From Flavobacterium zhairuonense (GTDB lineage Bacteria; Bacteroidota; Bacteroidia; Flavobacteriales; Flavobacteriaceae), in NCBI RefSeq assembly GCF_004352915.1, contig NZ_SJSY01000069.1:1-64000 (forward strand): 64,000 bases of DNA, given 5' to 3'. Below the pieces are notes generated by a model. The model saw only the letters and a program-made list of their open reading frames with translations. It ran no database searches and had not been told where the DNA came from. A program made the position numbers and the translations under genes. Of the stretch, positions 1 through 10,592 are shown piece after piece (within the stretch, counting starts at the first letter, position 1; each line of letters begins with the position of its first letter).

Positions 1-1
1 A

Positions 2-2302
2 TGGGGTACAGGATCTGTAGTTGGGACAAACCCGATTTCAGGAGCCACCTTGTCTACATATACCACTCCGACCCTTACAGGGAACGCTACGTATTGGGTG
101 AGAATAGAGAATACTACTTCGCCGTGTACTGCCACAAACGGAGGCATTTCGCAAGTGGTGACGGTAAATCCACTTCCAACAGTATCCCCAATAGCTGGCG
201 GAGCAACAACAGTATGTACAGGCCTAACAACACCAGCCTTTACAAACGCTACAACTGGAGGAACATGGTCAATAAACCCAGTTACAGGTACAGCAACAAT
301 CGATGGATCAGGAGTTGTGACCGCAGGTAATGCGGGAGATGTAACAGTTGTTTATACCTATTCAAATGGAACATGCTCAAATACAGCAACTACTGCTTTA
401 ACAATTAAGCCAAATTACCCGGCGCCAACTGTTGGAACAGTAATAAGACCAACTTGTTCAGCGTTAGGAGGAAGTGTAACATTAGGTGGTTTGCCAGCAT
501 CTGGAAATTTATTTGTAGATAATGGAACTACAGTTGTTAGTAGAGCTTTCACTTCGAGTACACCAACAATAGATCAATTAGTGCCAGGAACGTATCGATT
601 TGCTTTAGATAATGGTTGTACAGCAACTTATTCAGCACCAGTAGCAATACTTGCTAATACATTCACTGGAGGTACTTCATGGTCATATGGTTCTAATCCA
701 ACATCTGATGATTACGTGGATTTTGCAAGTGATTATACCGTGGCAGCAGACGCGACTTATTGTTCTGTGACCGTTAGCAACGGAGCAAAAGTAGTAGTAA
801 ATTCTGGAACAACGCTTACGGTTACAAATGGAGTTCACGTGGTTTCAGGAAGTTATTTAACTTTTAAAACTAGCTCGAATTTAATGCAAGGCAATACAAG
901 TAATACTTTAAATACAGGAAGTATTAACTATGAACGTGATGCCGGCAAAATCCGTCAAGCGGATTATGTATATTGGTCAACGCCAGTTAAGAATCAAACT
1001 TTGGCGGCTCTTTCACAATTTACTAGCCCGTCAAAATTATATGCCTACGATGGTACTAAATGGGTGTTTACTCCAAGAACTACCGTAATGACTGCTGGTA
1101 AAGGCTACATTGTTAGAGGACCTGATACGTATTCAAATACAACCAAAACTGATTTTACAGGTGTTTTTATAGGAACGCCACAAAATGGTACTTTTACCGG
1201 TGAAACAATGGTTGGAGGACAATTTTACTTATTAGGAAATCCATATCCTTCAGCGCTAAGTGCAGATGCTTTCATTACTGCCAATAATACATTATTGGAC
1301 GGAACATTATATTTCTGGACTCATAATACTCCAGTAGTTTTAATTGGTGCTTATCAATATACCACTGATGATTATGCTGTTTATAATTTGAGCGGAGGCA
1401 CTGGAACATCTCCAGCTCCATCAAAAGATAATACAGATCTTGATGATCCAAATGATAATTTTCCAAGTGGTTATATTGGCGCAGGGCAAGCATTTTTCGC
1501 AGGTACTATTGGATCAGGAAATGTTACTTATACTAATTCAATGCGAAGAAGTAAAGATTCGTCTGGTGGTAATGCGAATGGACAATTCTTTAAACCAGGA
1601 AAAACCTCAAAAACAGCAACAATTGAAAAAAATCGTGTATGGTTAAATTTGACCAACGATGGAGGAGCTTTCAAACAATTATTAGTTGCTTATATCGAAG
1701 GTGCAACTAATAACTATGAGAGGTTATATGATGGAAAAACTTTCGACGGAAATCAATATTTAGATTTTTATAGTATTAATGAAAATCAAAAATTAGTTAT
1801 TCAAGGACGTGCTTTGCCATTTACAGATATTGATGAAGTGCCACTAGGTTATCGTACAACGATTGCAGGTGCTTTTACCATTTCGATCGATCATGTTGAT
1901 GGAAGTATGACTTCTCAAGCTATTTTTATTGAAGATAAAAAGACTGGAACAATCCATGATTTGACTAAGAGCAATTTTACTTTCAATACTGAAATTGGAA
2001 CTTTTGGAGATCGACTTGTCTTGAAATATACCAATAAGTCTTTAGGAACTGGAGATTTCGAAAATACTGAAAAAGGTATTACAGTTTCTGTTAAAGATAA
2101 AGTGATTAAGGTACTGTCTTCAAATGAAACCATTAAAGAAGTTATTGTTTTTGATACAGCTGGAAAATTGCTTTATGACAAAAAGAAAGTAGGTTCAAAC
2201 GAATTGCAAATTTCAAACTTACAATCAAGCAACCAAGTTTTATTAATTGATATAACGCTTGAAAACGGATATAAAACAACTAGAAAATTAATTTTTCAAT
2301 AA
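2..2302 (+). CDS. Large T9SS-exported surface protein, Ig-like repeats (5' end outside window)
   Basis: The reading frame is open from the first bases of the window, so the gene starts upstream and only its C-terminal 766 or so residues are visible. The visible N-terminal part has Thr/Gly/Pro-rich repeats resembling bacterial Ig-like or PKD adhesin modules. A long module of about 500 residues follows, with phrases such as YVYWSTPVKN, LLGNPYPSAL, YFWTHNTPV, NRVWLNLTN and YIEGATNNY. The same module recurs in the next two genes. The last 80 residues (IKEVIVFDTAGKLLYDKK to the terminal KLIFQ) look like a type A T9SS sorting domain, so secretion through SecYEG and T9SS to the cell surface is inferred. 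The function of the shared module is unknown to me. A strong terminator follows the stop. Confidence 0.85.
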   Translation, partial: WGTGSVVGTNPISGATLSTYTTPTLTGNATYWVRIENTTSPCTATNGGISQVVTVNPLPTVSPIAGGATTVCTGLTTPAFTNATTGGTWSINPVTGTATIDGSGVVTAGNAGDVTVVYTYSNGTCSNTATTALTIKPNYPAPTVGTVIRPTCSALGGSVTLGGLPASGNLFVDNGTTVVSRAFTSSTPTIDQLVPGTYRFALDNGCTATYSAPVAILANTFTGGTSWSYGSNPTSDDYVDFASDYTVAADATYCSVTVSNGAKVVVNSGTTLTVTNGVHVVSGSYLTFKTSSNLMQGNTSNTLNTGSINYERDAGKIRQADYVYWSTPVKNQTLAALSQFTSPSKLYAYDGTKWVFTPRTTVMTAGKGYIVRGPDTYSNTTKTDFTGVFIGTPQNGTFTGETMVGGQFYLLGNPYPSALSADAFITANNTLLDGTLYFWTHNTPVVLIGAYQYTTDDYAVYNLSGGTGTSPAPSKDNTDLDDPNDNFPSGYIGAGQAFFAGTIGSGNVTYTNSMRRSKDSSGGNANGQFFKPGKTSKTATIEKNRVWLNLTNDGGAFKQLLVAYIEGATNNYERLYDGKTFDGNQYLDFYSINENQKLVIQGRALPFTDIDEVPLGYRTTIAGAFTISIDHVDGSMTSQAIFIEDKKTGTIHDLTKSNFTFNTEIGTFGDRLVLKYTNKSLGTGDFENTEKGITVSVKDKVIKVLSSNETIKEVIVFDTAGKLLYDKKKVGSNELQISNLQSSNQVLLIDITLENGYKTTRKLIFQ

Positions 2303-2326
2303 CTAGAAAGATAATTTTCAAATAGA

Positions 2327-2365
2327 AAAAAAGCCACTTCTTAATTTTAGAAGTGGCTTTTTTTC
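2327..2365 (+). terminator. Rho-independent terminator after first T9SS gene
   Basis: The 10-bp stem aagccacttc (2331-2340) pairs perfectly with gaagtggctt (2350-2359) around a 9-nt loop, followed by a T-rich run. It sits 28 bp past the stop codon of the upstream gene. Confidence 0.9.
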
Positions 2366-2450
2366 TTTTAAAAAAATCACTAAAAGTGGGTATTGCAAAT
2401 ATATAAGCCAATTTTTAATTTTAAGAAAATTCGTATAATTATTTATTGAT

Positions 2451-5400
2451 TTGATTTTGATTAGAAAATTACTTTACGCAGTACTCTCGACTATACTTTT
2501 AGGAAATATCTTTATTTACGGACAACAAGGAAAAGTCGATGTTACTTTTAACACTCTTGATGACGGCTTAATTGGTGATGGTTTTGACGCCCCGGTTCAG
2601 ACTTTGTCTTTACAATCGGATCAAAATTTAATAGTTGGAGGTGAATATTTAAACCTAAACGGAAGTTCATCACCTTATTTGACGCGATTAAAACCAGACG
2701 GTTCTATCGACGAAAATTTTCATACAGGAACTGGTTTCAACGGGAAAGTATATGCAACATATATTCAGCCCGATGGTAAAATAATCGTTGGAGGCAGTTT
2801 TACTTCGTATAATGGCATAAGTGCGGGCAGGCTTATTCGGTTAAATACTGATGGTAGTTATGACGCATCATTTAATACTTTAATTGGTGCCGAAACAGGA
2901 ATTGTTTATGGTATTGCATTGCAGGCAGACGGAAAAATAATCATAACGGGCAGTTTTACAAAATATAATAGTGTTGCTAAAAGTTATGTTGCCAGAATTC
3001 TTACCAATGGCGCTCTTGACACTTCTTTTTCATCAAGTTTTAAATCTACTGTAACAAATGTTAAGGTTTTACCAGACGGAAAAATTTTGCTTTCGGGGAA
3101 TTTTACTGTTTTTAACAATATTCCGGTTAATAGAATTATTCGTTTAAATAATGATGGTCAACTTGATACGAGTTTTACTATTGGAGAAGGTTTTGATGCG
3201 GAAGTCAATGCTATGGAAGTTCAATCAGATGGTAAGATTATCCTCGGAGGAAAATTCACCACTTATAATGGCGGCATTGCAAATCGAATTATTAGACTTA
3301 TGTCAGATGGTACTGTTGATCCTACTTTCGTCACTGGAACAGGATTCAATTCTGGTATAGTTTACGCTTGTAAAATTGATTCTTTTGGAAATATCATGAT
3401 CGGAGGGTCTTTTTCCGGAAATTATAATGGAAGTAGTGTTAATCGAGTTTGCTATTTAGATAGTTCAGGTTTTCTTAAAAATGATATTGACTTTGGGGCA
3501 GGTCCAGCATCAGCATCGGTTTTTGTTTTAGAAACCGATGCTGAAGGAGCTTGGTATATTGGAGGTTCATTTTCTGTTTTTGATGGTTTGAATCAAGGGA
3601 AATTGGCAAAAATTGATTCAGATGGAGAGTATGATACTGGATATTTAGCATCAGGAATTGGTTTTGACAATTCGGTATTTAAAATTCTTCCTTTAGAAAA
3701 TGGGAAATGTATAGTAACTGGCAATTTTAAAAAGTTCAACAACAATATAGCATCAAGAATTACAAAACTTTTAGAAGATGGCTCATCTGATCCTGAATTT
3801 AATTCGGGGCAATTAGGCGCTAATAATTTAATTAAAACAGCGGTTTTGCAATCAGATGGCAAAATTATTCTAGGAGGAAATTTTACAAAATATAATGAAA
3901 CCTTGATTAATCGAATTGTCCGAGTTTTGCCCGACGGAACTGTTGATCCCTCATTTAATGTAACTTCTGGGTTTAATACTCAAGTTTATGCAATGGCGAT
4001 TCAATCTGATGGAAAAATTATTGTGGCGGGCAACTTCGCAAAATATAATGATGTAAATGCGGGAAAAATTATTCGGCTTATGCCAGATGGTTCTAGAGAT
4101 AGTAGTTTCAACGGAGGATCTGGCGCTGATGGTATTATAGAGGCCATTTTAATTCAGCCTGATGGAAAAATTTTGCTAGGAGGCCGATTTGGTACTTTTA
4201 ATGGAGTTCAATATTCGCATTTGATCCGTTTGAATTCCAATGGAAGTATTGATACTAGCTTCAACATAGGTGATGGTTTCAACAATAATGTTTATGCTTT
4301 AGCATTACAGTCTGATCAAAAAATAATTGTAGGAGGTAACTTTATAAGCTTTAACAAAGTTGCACAAAAAAGAATCTTAAGACTCAATTCAAATGGAAGT
4401 TTAGATAATACATTCGAGTCGGGTTTAGGTTTTAGTAAAGGAGATGTTCGAAGTATTTTAGTGCAGCCTGATGATCGTATTTTAGTTGGTGGAACTTTTT
4501 CAGGAACATATGACGGCAGAGCAGCTTTACGGTTAATGCGATTGTTAAAATCTGGTGCTGTCGATGTTTCATTTGATGCCCGCTTAAACAATAAAGTTTA
4601 TGCGATGTGTTTTTCATCAGATTATAAACTTTTGGTTGGAGGTGATTTTAATTCGGTTTCAGGAATTTCCAAACACAGAATTGCGAGATTAAAGCTTTGT
4701 TTAGAAGCGACAACGTGGAATGGAAATTCATGGTCAAATGGTTTTCCGTCTGGTGGAAAGGAACTGTATTTCAAAGAAGACTATCCAAATTTGACAACAT
4801 CAAATGTTTGTAGTTGTACTATTGATGAAGGCAAAAAAGTAACTTTGCTGAGTGGAAATACATTGAGTACCGAGTTCGCATATTCTGGTCTAGGCACTTT
4901 GATTTTAGAAGATTCGGCAAATTTATATCAGTATGATGGTGATATAATCAATACAGGAATCATTCATTTGAAACGTAATTCATCTCCTATTTTAAAATCA
5001 GATTATACATATTGGTCATCTCCCGTGGAAAATCAGAAATTAATTGATCTTTCGCCTAATACTGTTTCAGATCGATTTTTAAGCTATAATCCGAATGTGA
5101 AAAATTGGAAATCTGAAAACAATTCAAATGCCATGGCGTCTGGTATAGGATATATTATTCAAGGTCCCAAGGATTTTTCTGCAACTATTCCTAAAATTTA
5201 TACAGCAACATTTAAGGGAGTGCCACACAATGGAAAAATAGAGGTTAATATGGGACCTGCGGATAGCTTTAATTTGATAGGAAATCCATACCCTTCGACA
5301 CTCAACGCTGATTTGTTTTTAAAGGAAAATACCTCAAAAATTAAAGGAATAATTTATTTGTGGACACATAACACACCCATAACTAATAATAAATATACTT

Positions 5401-6305
5401 CAGACGATTATGCCGTTTATAACTTGTTGGGAGGAGTTGGAACTCGTGGCGCCTTGTCGAATGGTATTAACGAAACAATTCCAGATAATACAATTGGAGC
5501 TGGGCAAGCTTTTTTTGTTTCAAGTCTAAGTTTGGGCACGGTTGAGTTTAATGATAAGATGCGAATGAAGGAAAAAAACACCTCATTTTATAAACCAACA
5601 AAACTCTTTGCAAACACAAAAAAGGATAGCGAAAGACAGAGAATTTGGCTTAATTTAAAAAATGACGAAGGTGTTTTTAAGCAGATTTTGATAGGCTACA
5701 TTGAAGGCGCAACAAATGGCTATGACATTAGTTATGATGCAGAATCTTTCAACGGTAATAAGTTTGTTGATTTGTACAGTTTATCAGAAAATAAAAACTT
5801 AGTTATTCAAGGTAGAGCTTTTCCTTTTGAAGAAACCGATTCAGTACAACTTGGTTATATGTCCAAAATTGAAGGTGACCTCAGCATAAGTATTGATCAT
5901 ATTGACAATGAATTTTCAGAAGTAAATATTTATGTTGAAGACAAAGAATTAAATGTAATGCATAATTTGAAAGATTCACCATATACCTTTAAAACTGGAA
6001 AAGGAACTTTTGATACTAGATTTGAATTAAAATACCTTGACAAAAAATTAAACGTCAATGATTTTGAAAAAGCTGAAAATTTGGTTTTTGTTTCGGTGAA
6101 AGAGAGACAAATTAATATTTCCGCATCAAAAGAGGTTATTAAGGAAACTTCAATTTTCGATCTCACAGGAAAAATGCTCTATAAAAAAACTAAAATTGAT
6201 GCTTCTGCTTTTTGCATTGAAAATCTTAATTTTAAAAACCAAGTTTTATTTGTAAAAGTGACTTTGGAAAATGGAAACGTAACATCATCAAAAGTTATTT
6301 TCTAA
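2451..6305 (+). CDS. Delta-60 repeat (propeller-like) T9SS surface protein
   Basis: A protein of about 1284 residues. It has a signal peptide (RKLLYAVLSTILLGNIFIYG) and then about 14 degenerate repeats of some 50 residues built on DGKIIVGGSFTSYNG followed by RLNTDGSLDTSFN. This is the delta-60 repeat family (DUF5122), expected to fold as beta-propeller blades, and it spans roughly residues 45-745. After that comes the long C-terminal module shared with both neighbours (YTYWSSPVEN, LIGNPYPSTL, YLWTHNTPI, RIWLNLKN, YIEGATNGY), then a T9SS sorting domain ending in SSKVIF. No in-frame ATG is available at the 5' end: translation must begin at TTG 2451 or TTG 2457. Surface location is inferred; the ligand is unknown. 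Confidence 0.85.
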   Translation: MILIRKLLYAVLSTILLGNIFIYGQQGKVDVTFNTLDDGLIGDGFDAPVQTLSLQSDQNLIVGGEYLNLNGSSSPYLTRLKPDGSIDENFHTGTGFNGKVYATYIQPDGKIIVGGSFTSYNGISAGRLIRLNTDGSYDASFNTLIGAETGIVYGIALQADGKIIITGSFTKYNSVAKSYVARILTNGALDTSFSSSFKSTVTNVKVLPDGKILLSGNFTVFNNIPVNRIIRLNNDGQLDTSFTIGEGFDAEVNAMEVQSDGKIILGGKFTTYNGGIANRIIRLMSDGTVDPTFVTGTGFNSGIVYACKIDSFGNIMIGGSFSGNYNGSSVNRVCYLDSSGFLKNDIDFGAGPASASVFVLETDAEGAWYIGGSFSVFDGLNQGKLAKIDSDGEYDTGYLASGIGFDNSVFKILPLENGKCIVTGNFKKFNNNIASRITKLLEDGSSDPEFNSGQLGANNLIKTAVLQSDGKIILGGNFTKYNETLINRIVRVLPDGTVDPSFNVTSGFNTQVYAMAIQSDGKIIVAGNFAKYNDVNAGKIIRLMPDGSRDSSFNGGSGADGIIEAILIQPDGKILLGGRFGTFNGVQYSHLIRLNSNGSIDTSFNIGDGFNNNVYALALQSDQKIIVGGNFISFNKVAQKRILRLNSNGSLDNTFESGLGFSKGDVRSILVQPDDRILVGGTFSGTYDGRAALRLMRLLKSGAVDVSFDARLNNKVYAMCFSSDYKLLVGGDFNSVSGISKHRIARLKLCLEATTWNGNSWSNGFPSGGKELYFKEDYPNLTTSNVCSCTIDEGKKVTLLSGNTLSTEFAYSGLGTLILEDSANLYQYDGDIINTGIIHLKRNSSPILKSDYTYWSSPVENQKLIDLSPNTVSDRFLSYNPNVKNWKSENNSNAMASGIGYIIQGPKDFSATIPKIYTATFKGVPHNGKIEVNMGPADSFNLIGNPYPSTLNADLFLKENTSKIKGIIYLWTHNTPITNNKYTSDDYAVYNLLGGVGTRGALSNGINETIPDNTIGAGQAFFVSSLSLGTVEFNDKMRMKEKNTSFYKPTKLFANTKKDSERQRIWLNLKNDEGVFKQILIGYIEGATNGYDISYDAESFNGNKFVDLYSLSENKNLVIQGRAFPFEETDSVQLGYMSKIEGDLSISIDHIDNEFSEVNIYVEDKELNVMHNLKDSPYTFKTGKGTFDTRFELKYLDKKLNVNDFEKAENLVFVSVKERQINISASKEVIKETSIFDLTGKMLYKKTKIDASAFCIENLNFKNQVLFVKVTLENGNVTSSKVIF

Positions 6306-6327
6306 GCGTATAAACTCAATTCAATTA

Positions 6328-6362
6328 TAAAAAACCATTCCTTTTGGGGTGGTTTTTTTTGT
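6328..6362 (+). terminator. Terminator after delta-60 protein gene
   Basis: The arm aaaaccattcc (6331-6341) pairs with ggggtggtttt (6346-6356, including one G-U pair), followed by a T run. It begins 23 bp after the stop. Confidence 0.8.
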
Positions 6363-6771
6363 ATTCTAAAGGAATTAAAAATGGATAATTGGCCTTTTAA
6401 CATCTGTTTTTCTTTTCATATCAGTCGAGTTAATTGTGGGGTAATAATGTTAAAGTCTTGATTTATAAGTTAAAATTTTATTTTATTGTAAATAAAATCG
6501 TACCTTGTTATTGTTTTGATTCGACAAACAACATAAAAGCCCGTTGTAATACATTTAATTGACTTCTGCAGAAAATAATAAGTCTCTTTTATCTGCCTTA
6601 AATCTAATTTTTAATTTTAATGCTTCACTTTAGAAACAATAGTGTTTTGTTTCTGTATTGGTATAAGTTTCAGAGTACGCCCTGTATTTTGTTACTGCTT
6701 TGAGGTATTTATAATTAAAGATGATTCTGTATCCGCTAGATTCTTTTTTTAATTTTTTAAAATGCCACATT
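6363..6771. other. 409-bp intergenic gap upstream of third T9SS gene
   Basis: AT-rich and without a convincing coding frame. The only structure I can see is a short hairpin, attttatt (6480-6487) with aataaaat (6491-6498). It presumably holds the promoter of the downstream gene, but no clean TAnnTTTG box stands out near the start. Confidence 0.5.
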
Positions 6772-9700
6772 ATGAAAAAAAATCTACTTATATCGTTATT
6801 TTCTTTCCAATTTTCGAGTTCAATTTTAGTTTATTCGAAGCACCAAAAAGTAGTTGCTTGCATAAAAAAAATGCAATTATGTTGCCTGCTGTTTTTTTTC
6901 TATAGCTCTTTGTATGCACAGACCCATACCTATTCATCAGATGGAACTTTATATGTTCCCGCCGGAGTCACTTCAATGGATGTTGAGGCTTGGGGAGCAG
7001 GTGGCTCTGGTGGTGGTGCTAGCGGAGCTACTTTAGATGGACGCAGCGGTGGAGGCGGCGGTGGCGGTGCTTATGTAAAAGGAAAAATTGCCACGATACC
7101 AAGTACTAGCTTAAGTATTAAGGTAGCTGGTGCTACTGCCAATGGAGCTTCAGGTGGGAATTCTACTATTGTGGGATATGAAGGTATTCTTTTAGCGGCC
7201 GGCGGAAAAGGTGGTACACCAAATAATTCAGCAGGAACTCCCGCCGGTGGTAAGGGAGGATTAGATACAGATTCATTTGGTTCTATAAAAAAAACTTCAG
7301 GTGTCGATGGTGGAGCAGGAAGTACCGGTGTTATAGGATTATTACAAGGTTCTGGTGCCGGTGGAAAAGGCGGAGATACCGGAGGTGGTGCAGGAGGTTT
7401 AGGGATAACAAGTTTGGTTTTAGGAAATGCCGCAGGAAATGCAGGGTCTTCTCCGGGAGGCGGAGGCGGAGGCGCAATGAATTCACTTTTAGGTGGTCCA
7501 CAAGTTGGTGGAGCTGGTGCATCCGGTCAAATGATTATAAGCTATACATGTCCAACTTATAATATCACAGGAGTGTCAGCATCTCCTGTATGTACTTCAT
7601 CAGGAAATACAACTATACTATTAACTTCGACATCTGCTTTATTGCCTGTTGGGACTTATACGGTAACTTATAATCTTAGCAATCCGACAAACACTGGGTT
7701 AACCGTTTCGATGAATGTAACAACAGCTGGTTCAGGAAGCTTTGTGTTATCAGGTTTTAATACTGCTAGCACCAGAGATATTACAATTACTAAATTGACA
7801 TCTGGTGATTGTTTTTCAAATATAACAGTAGGTAACACGGCTTCAATAGTAATTTCTTCACCATCTGTTGGAGGAACTGTTGGAGGGGGTACTACAATCT
7901 GTAGCGGATTAACAAGTAGTGTCTTAACTTTGACAGGAAATACAGGTACTGTTTTAAATTGGGAATCTTCAGTTAGTCCATTTTCTGTTTGGACACCAAT
8001 TACAAATACCGCAACGACGTATACTTCTGGTCCTCTTACTCAAACAACTCAATTTAGAGCAGTTGTACAAAATGGAGGATGTGCTTCGGAAAATTCAGTA
8101 GCAACTACCGTAACAGTGAATCCAATTCCAGTGCCTACTTTTTCTGCTCAACCGGGATCTTCAGTTTGTGTTAATACAGATGTTACTTATGCCACACAAG
8201 CAGGACAAACAAATTATGTTTGGACAGTTCCTGGAATTTTGGGAACAGATTATACGATTATTTCGGGCGGGATTTCATCAACAAACAGTACGGTGACACT
8301 GCAATGGCTGACTAACGGAAATAAAACAGTTTCGGTTAAATATTCATCGAATAGTTGTGTGGCAGTTACAAGTGCAAGCAATACAACAACTGCAACAAAA
8401 ACCGAACGCGGAGCTGTAAATGGAGGTTTGCATATTTGTCAAGGGAATTCAAGTCCGCTATTGACATTGAACAATTATGTTGGAACAATCGTTAGATGGG
8501 AGTATGCAGAAGCAATTCCTTATGTTTGGCAAACTATTGCTCATACAGGAGTTACATATCAGCCAGGAATCTTGACCACAAGTACAAGTTATAGAGCTGT
8601 TGTGAAAAATGGAACTTGCGCTGAAGAGGCCTCAATCGAAACCAGAATTGATGTAGATCCCAATCCGCCGGCGCCACAAATATTGAGTTTTACGCAGCCA
8701 ACTTGTAATATTCCTACCGGAAGTATTGTATTAAGCGGATTATCGGGTTCAGGAAATATTTTACAATCTGACGGAACCTTAATTACAAATCACCCTTATT
8801 CAGGAAATTCAATAACAATTTCAGGTTTAATTCCTGGAAAATACAAATTTGCAATTGATAATAGTTGTTTGATAACATATTCCACAGAAATTACTATACA
8901 AGCTAATACTTGGAATGGGACAACTTGGTCTTATGGCATCCCGCCTACAATAAATAATATTGTAGATTTTCAAGAAGATTACAATTTGGGTAACGATATT
9001 AATGCGTGCTCTTGTACCATAAGTAATGGAGCAGCTGTAACCATTCAGAATGGTAAAACCTTGAATGTTGTTAACGGTATTCATGTCACCGATGGAAGCT
9101 TAACTTTTGCAGAAGGAGCAAGTATATTGCAGTCAAGTCCTGATAATAATTTGAATACAGGTATTATTCATTATAAACGAAATAGCCAGCCAATTAGACA
9201 AGCTGATTATGTGTATTGGTCTTCGCCAGTGAAAAATCATAAGTTGATAGATGTTTCGTCTCAAACAGATCCTGATAAATTCTTTAGCTACGATGGTACA
9301 AAATGGGTAGGAGAGCCCACCAATAAAGTAATGACTGTTGGAAAAGGATATATAATTCGCGGACCAGAAACTTTTTCAAATACGGTAAGAAATCCGTTTG
9401 CGACAGTTTTCATTGGCACTCCAAATAATGGCGATATTACTGGAGAAACCGTGACTGCAAATAAATTTTATTTGATAGGAAACCCTTATCCTTCTGCACT
9501 TCATGCAGATGATTTTATAGAAGCAAATAAAACATTACTTGATGGGACTTTGTATTTCTGGACGCATAACACACCTGTTGTTTTAGTTGGCGCTTACCAA
9601 TATGCAACAGACGATTATGCAACCTATAATTTAACAGGAGGTGTGGGAACTGGAAGTGCAGCTCCTTCAGGAACCAAACCAGGTAATAATGGTTACCCTC

Positions 9701-10521
9701 CGCTTGGTTATATTGCGGCAGGACAGTCTTTTTTTGCTGAAACTATAGGCAATGGAACGATAGTTTTTAATAATTCAATGCGAAGAGGTGGCAATACAAA
9801 TTCTCAATTTTTTAAAATTAATGGAGAATCAAAAGAGTCAACAATCGAAAAAAATAGAGTTTGGCTTAATATGACCAATGCTGAAGGTGCTTACAAACAA
9901 TTGTTAGTTGGTTACATCGAAGGAGCAACAAACGAATACGACAAAAAATACGATGGAAATAGTTTTGACGGAAATAAATATTTGGACTTTTATAGTATCA
10001 ACGAAGAATATAAATTAGCAATTCAAGGACGTGCTTTGCCTTTTAAAAGTACTGATATGGTTCCGTTAGGTTATCGAACTACACTTGCTGGGGATTTTAC
10101 AATTTCGATTTATCAGGTTGATGGCAAATTAACCATTCAGCCTATTTATTTAGAAGATAAAAAATTGGGTAAAATCCATGATTTACGTAAAGGCAATTAT
10201 ACTTTTAGTACAGAAATCGGAACTTTTTCTGACCGATTCGTACTTCGATATACTGATAAAACATTAGGAATTGATGAGGTTGTCAGTGATGAAAATAAGA
10301 TAAAGGTTGTGATAAAATCAAACGACATGAAAGTAATATCTACTAAAGAGTCAATAAGCAAGGTGGCTGTTTTTGACCTTTCGGGTCGACTTCTTTTTGA
10401 AAAGAAAAATATTAATGCAACTGAATTGCAAATATTGAATTTCCGTTCTGCGAACCAGGTTTTATTGGTGAAAGTGACTTTGGAGAATGGAAACACTACA
10501 ACAAAAAAAGTAGCATTTTAA
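6772..10521 (+). CDS. Glycine-rich T9SS surface protein
   Basis: About 1249 residues from ATG 6772. Other in-frame ATGs lie at 6721 and 6871. The last gives the most classical signal peptide (MQLCCLLFFFYSSLYAQ), so the mature protein begins near THTYSSDG whichever start is used. A glycine-rich stretch follows over about residues 60-230 (GAGGSGGGASG, RSGGGGGGGAY), then Ig-like/PKD-type repeats each holding a Cys (TICSGL, SVCVNT, HICQGN). The final ~570 residues are the module shared with the two upstream genes, ending in a T9SS sorting domain (KVAVFDLSGRLLFEKK to KKVAF). It is a paralogue of both neighbours over the C-terminal half only. Location is probably the cell surface; function is unknown. 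Confidence 0.85.
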   Translation: MKKNLLISLFSFQFSSSILVYSKHQKVVACIKKMQLCCLLFFFYSSLYAQTHTYSSDGTLYVPAGVTSMDVEAWGAGGSGGGASGATLDGRSGGGGGGGAYVKGKIATIPSTSLSIKVAGATANGASGGNSTIVGYEGILLAAGGKGGTPNNSAGTPAGGKGGLDTDSFGSIKKTSGVDGGAGSTGVIGLLQGSGAGGKGGDTGGGAGGLGITSLVLGNAAGNAGSSPGGGGGGAMNSLLGGPQVGGAGASGQMIISYTCPTYNITGVSASPVCTSSGNTTILLTSTSALLPVGTYTVTYNLSNPTNTGLTVSMNVTTAGSGSFVLSGFNTASTRDITITKLTSGDCFSNITVGNTASIVISSPSVGGTVGGGTTICSGLTSSVLTLTGNTGTVLNWESSVSPFSVWTPITNTATTYTSGPLTQTTQFRAVVQNGGCASENSVATTVTVNPIPVPTFSAQPGSSVCVNTDVTYATQAGQTNYVWTVPGILGTDYTIISGGISSTNSTVTLQWLTNGNKTVSVKYSSNSCVAVTSASNTTTATKTERGAVNGGLHICQGNSSPLLTLNNYVGTIVRWEYAEAIPYVWQTIAHTGVTYQPGILTTSTSYRAVVKNGTCAEEASIETRIDVDPNPPAPQILSFTQPTCNIPTGSIVLSGLSGSGNILQSDGTLITNHPYSGNSITISGLIPGKYKFAIDNSCLITYSTEITIQANTWNGTTWSYGIPPTINNIVDFQEDYNLGNDINACSCTISNGAAVTIQNGKTLNVVNGIHVTDGSLTFAEGASILQSSPDNNLNTGIIHYKRNSQPIRQADYVYWSSPVKNHKLIDVSSQTDPDKFFSYDGTKWVGEPTNKVMTVGKGYIIRGPETFSNTVRNPFATVFIGTPNNGDITGETVTANKFYLIGNPYPSALHADDFIEANKTLLDGTLYFWTHNTPVVLVGAYQYATDDYATYNLTGGVGTGSAAPSGTKPGNNGYPPLGYIAAGQSFFAETIGNGTIVFNNSMRRGGNTNSQFFKINGESKESTIEKNRVWLNMTNAEGAYKQLLVGYIEGATNEYDKKYDGNSFDGNKYLDFYSINEEYKLAIQGRALPFKSTDMVPLGYRTTLAGDFTISIYQVDGKLTIQPIYLEDKKLGKIHDLRKGNYTFSTEIGTFSDRFVLRYTDKTLGIDEVVSDENKIKVVIKSNDMKVISTKESISKVAVFDLSGRLLFEKKNINATELQILNFRSANQVLLVKVTLENGNTTTKKVAF

Positions 10522-10528
10522 AAACAAG

Positions 10529-10579
10529 AGAATTCAAAAAGCAGTTAAGGATTTTAATCTTAACTGCTTTTTGAATTCT
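10529..10579. terminator. Bidirectional terminator, 21-bp perfect stem
   Basis: A perfect 21-bp inverted repeat (10529-10549 with 10559-10579; core aaaaagcagttaag) surrounds a 9-nt loop. It lies between two convergent genes and has A/T-rich flanks on both sides, so it can end transcription in both directions. Confidence 0.85.
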
Positions 10580-10592
10580 AAATAAATATTGT

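Noticed and set aside
1-330. Open frame starting at the first base of the window
   Set aside because: A different frame of the T9SS gene that is open across the window edge; composition is not protein-like.
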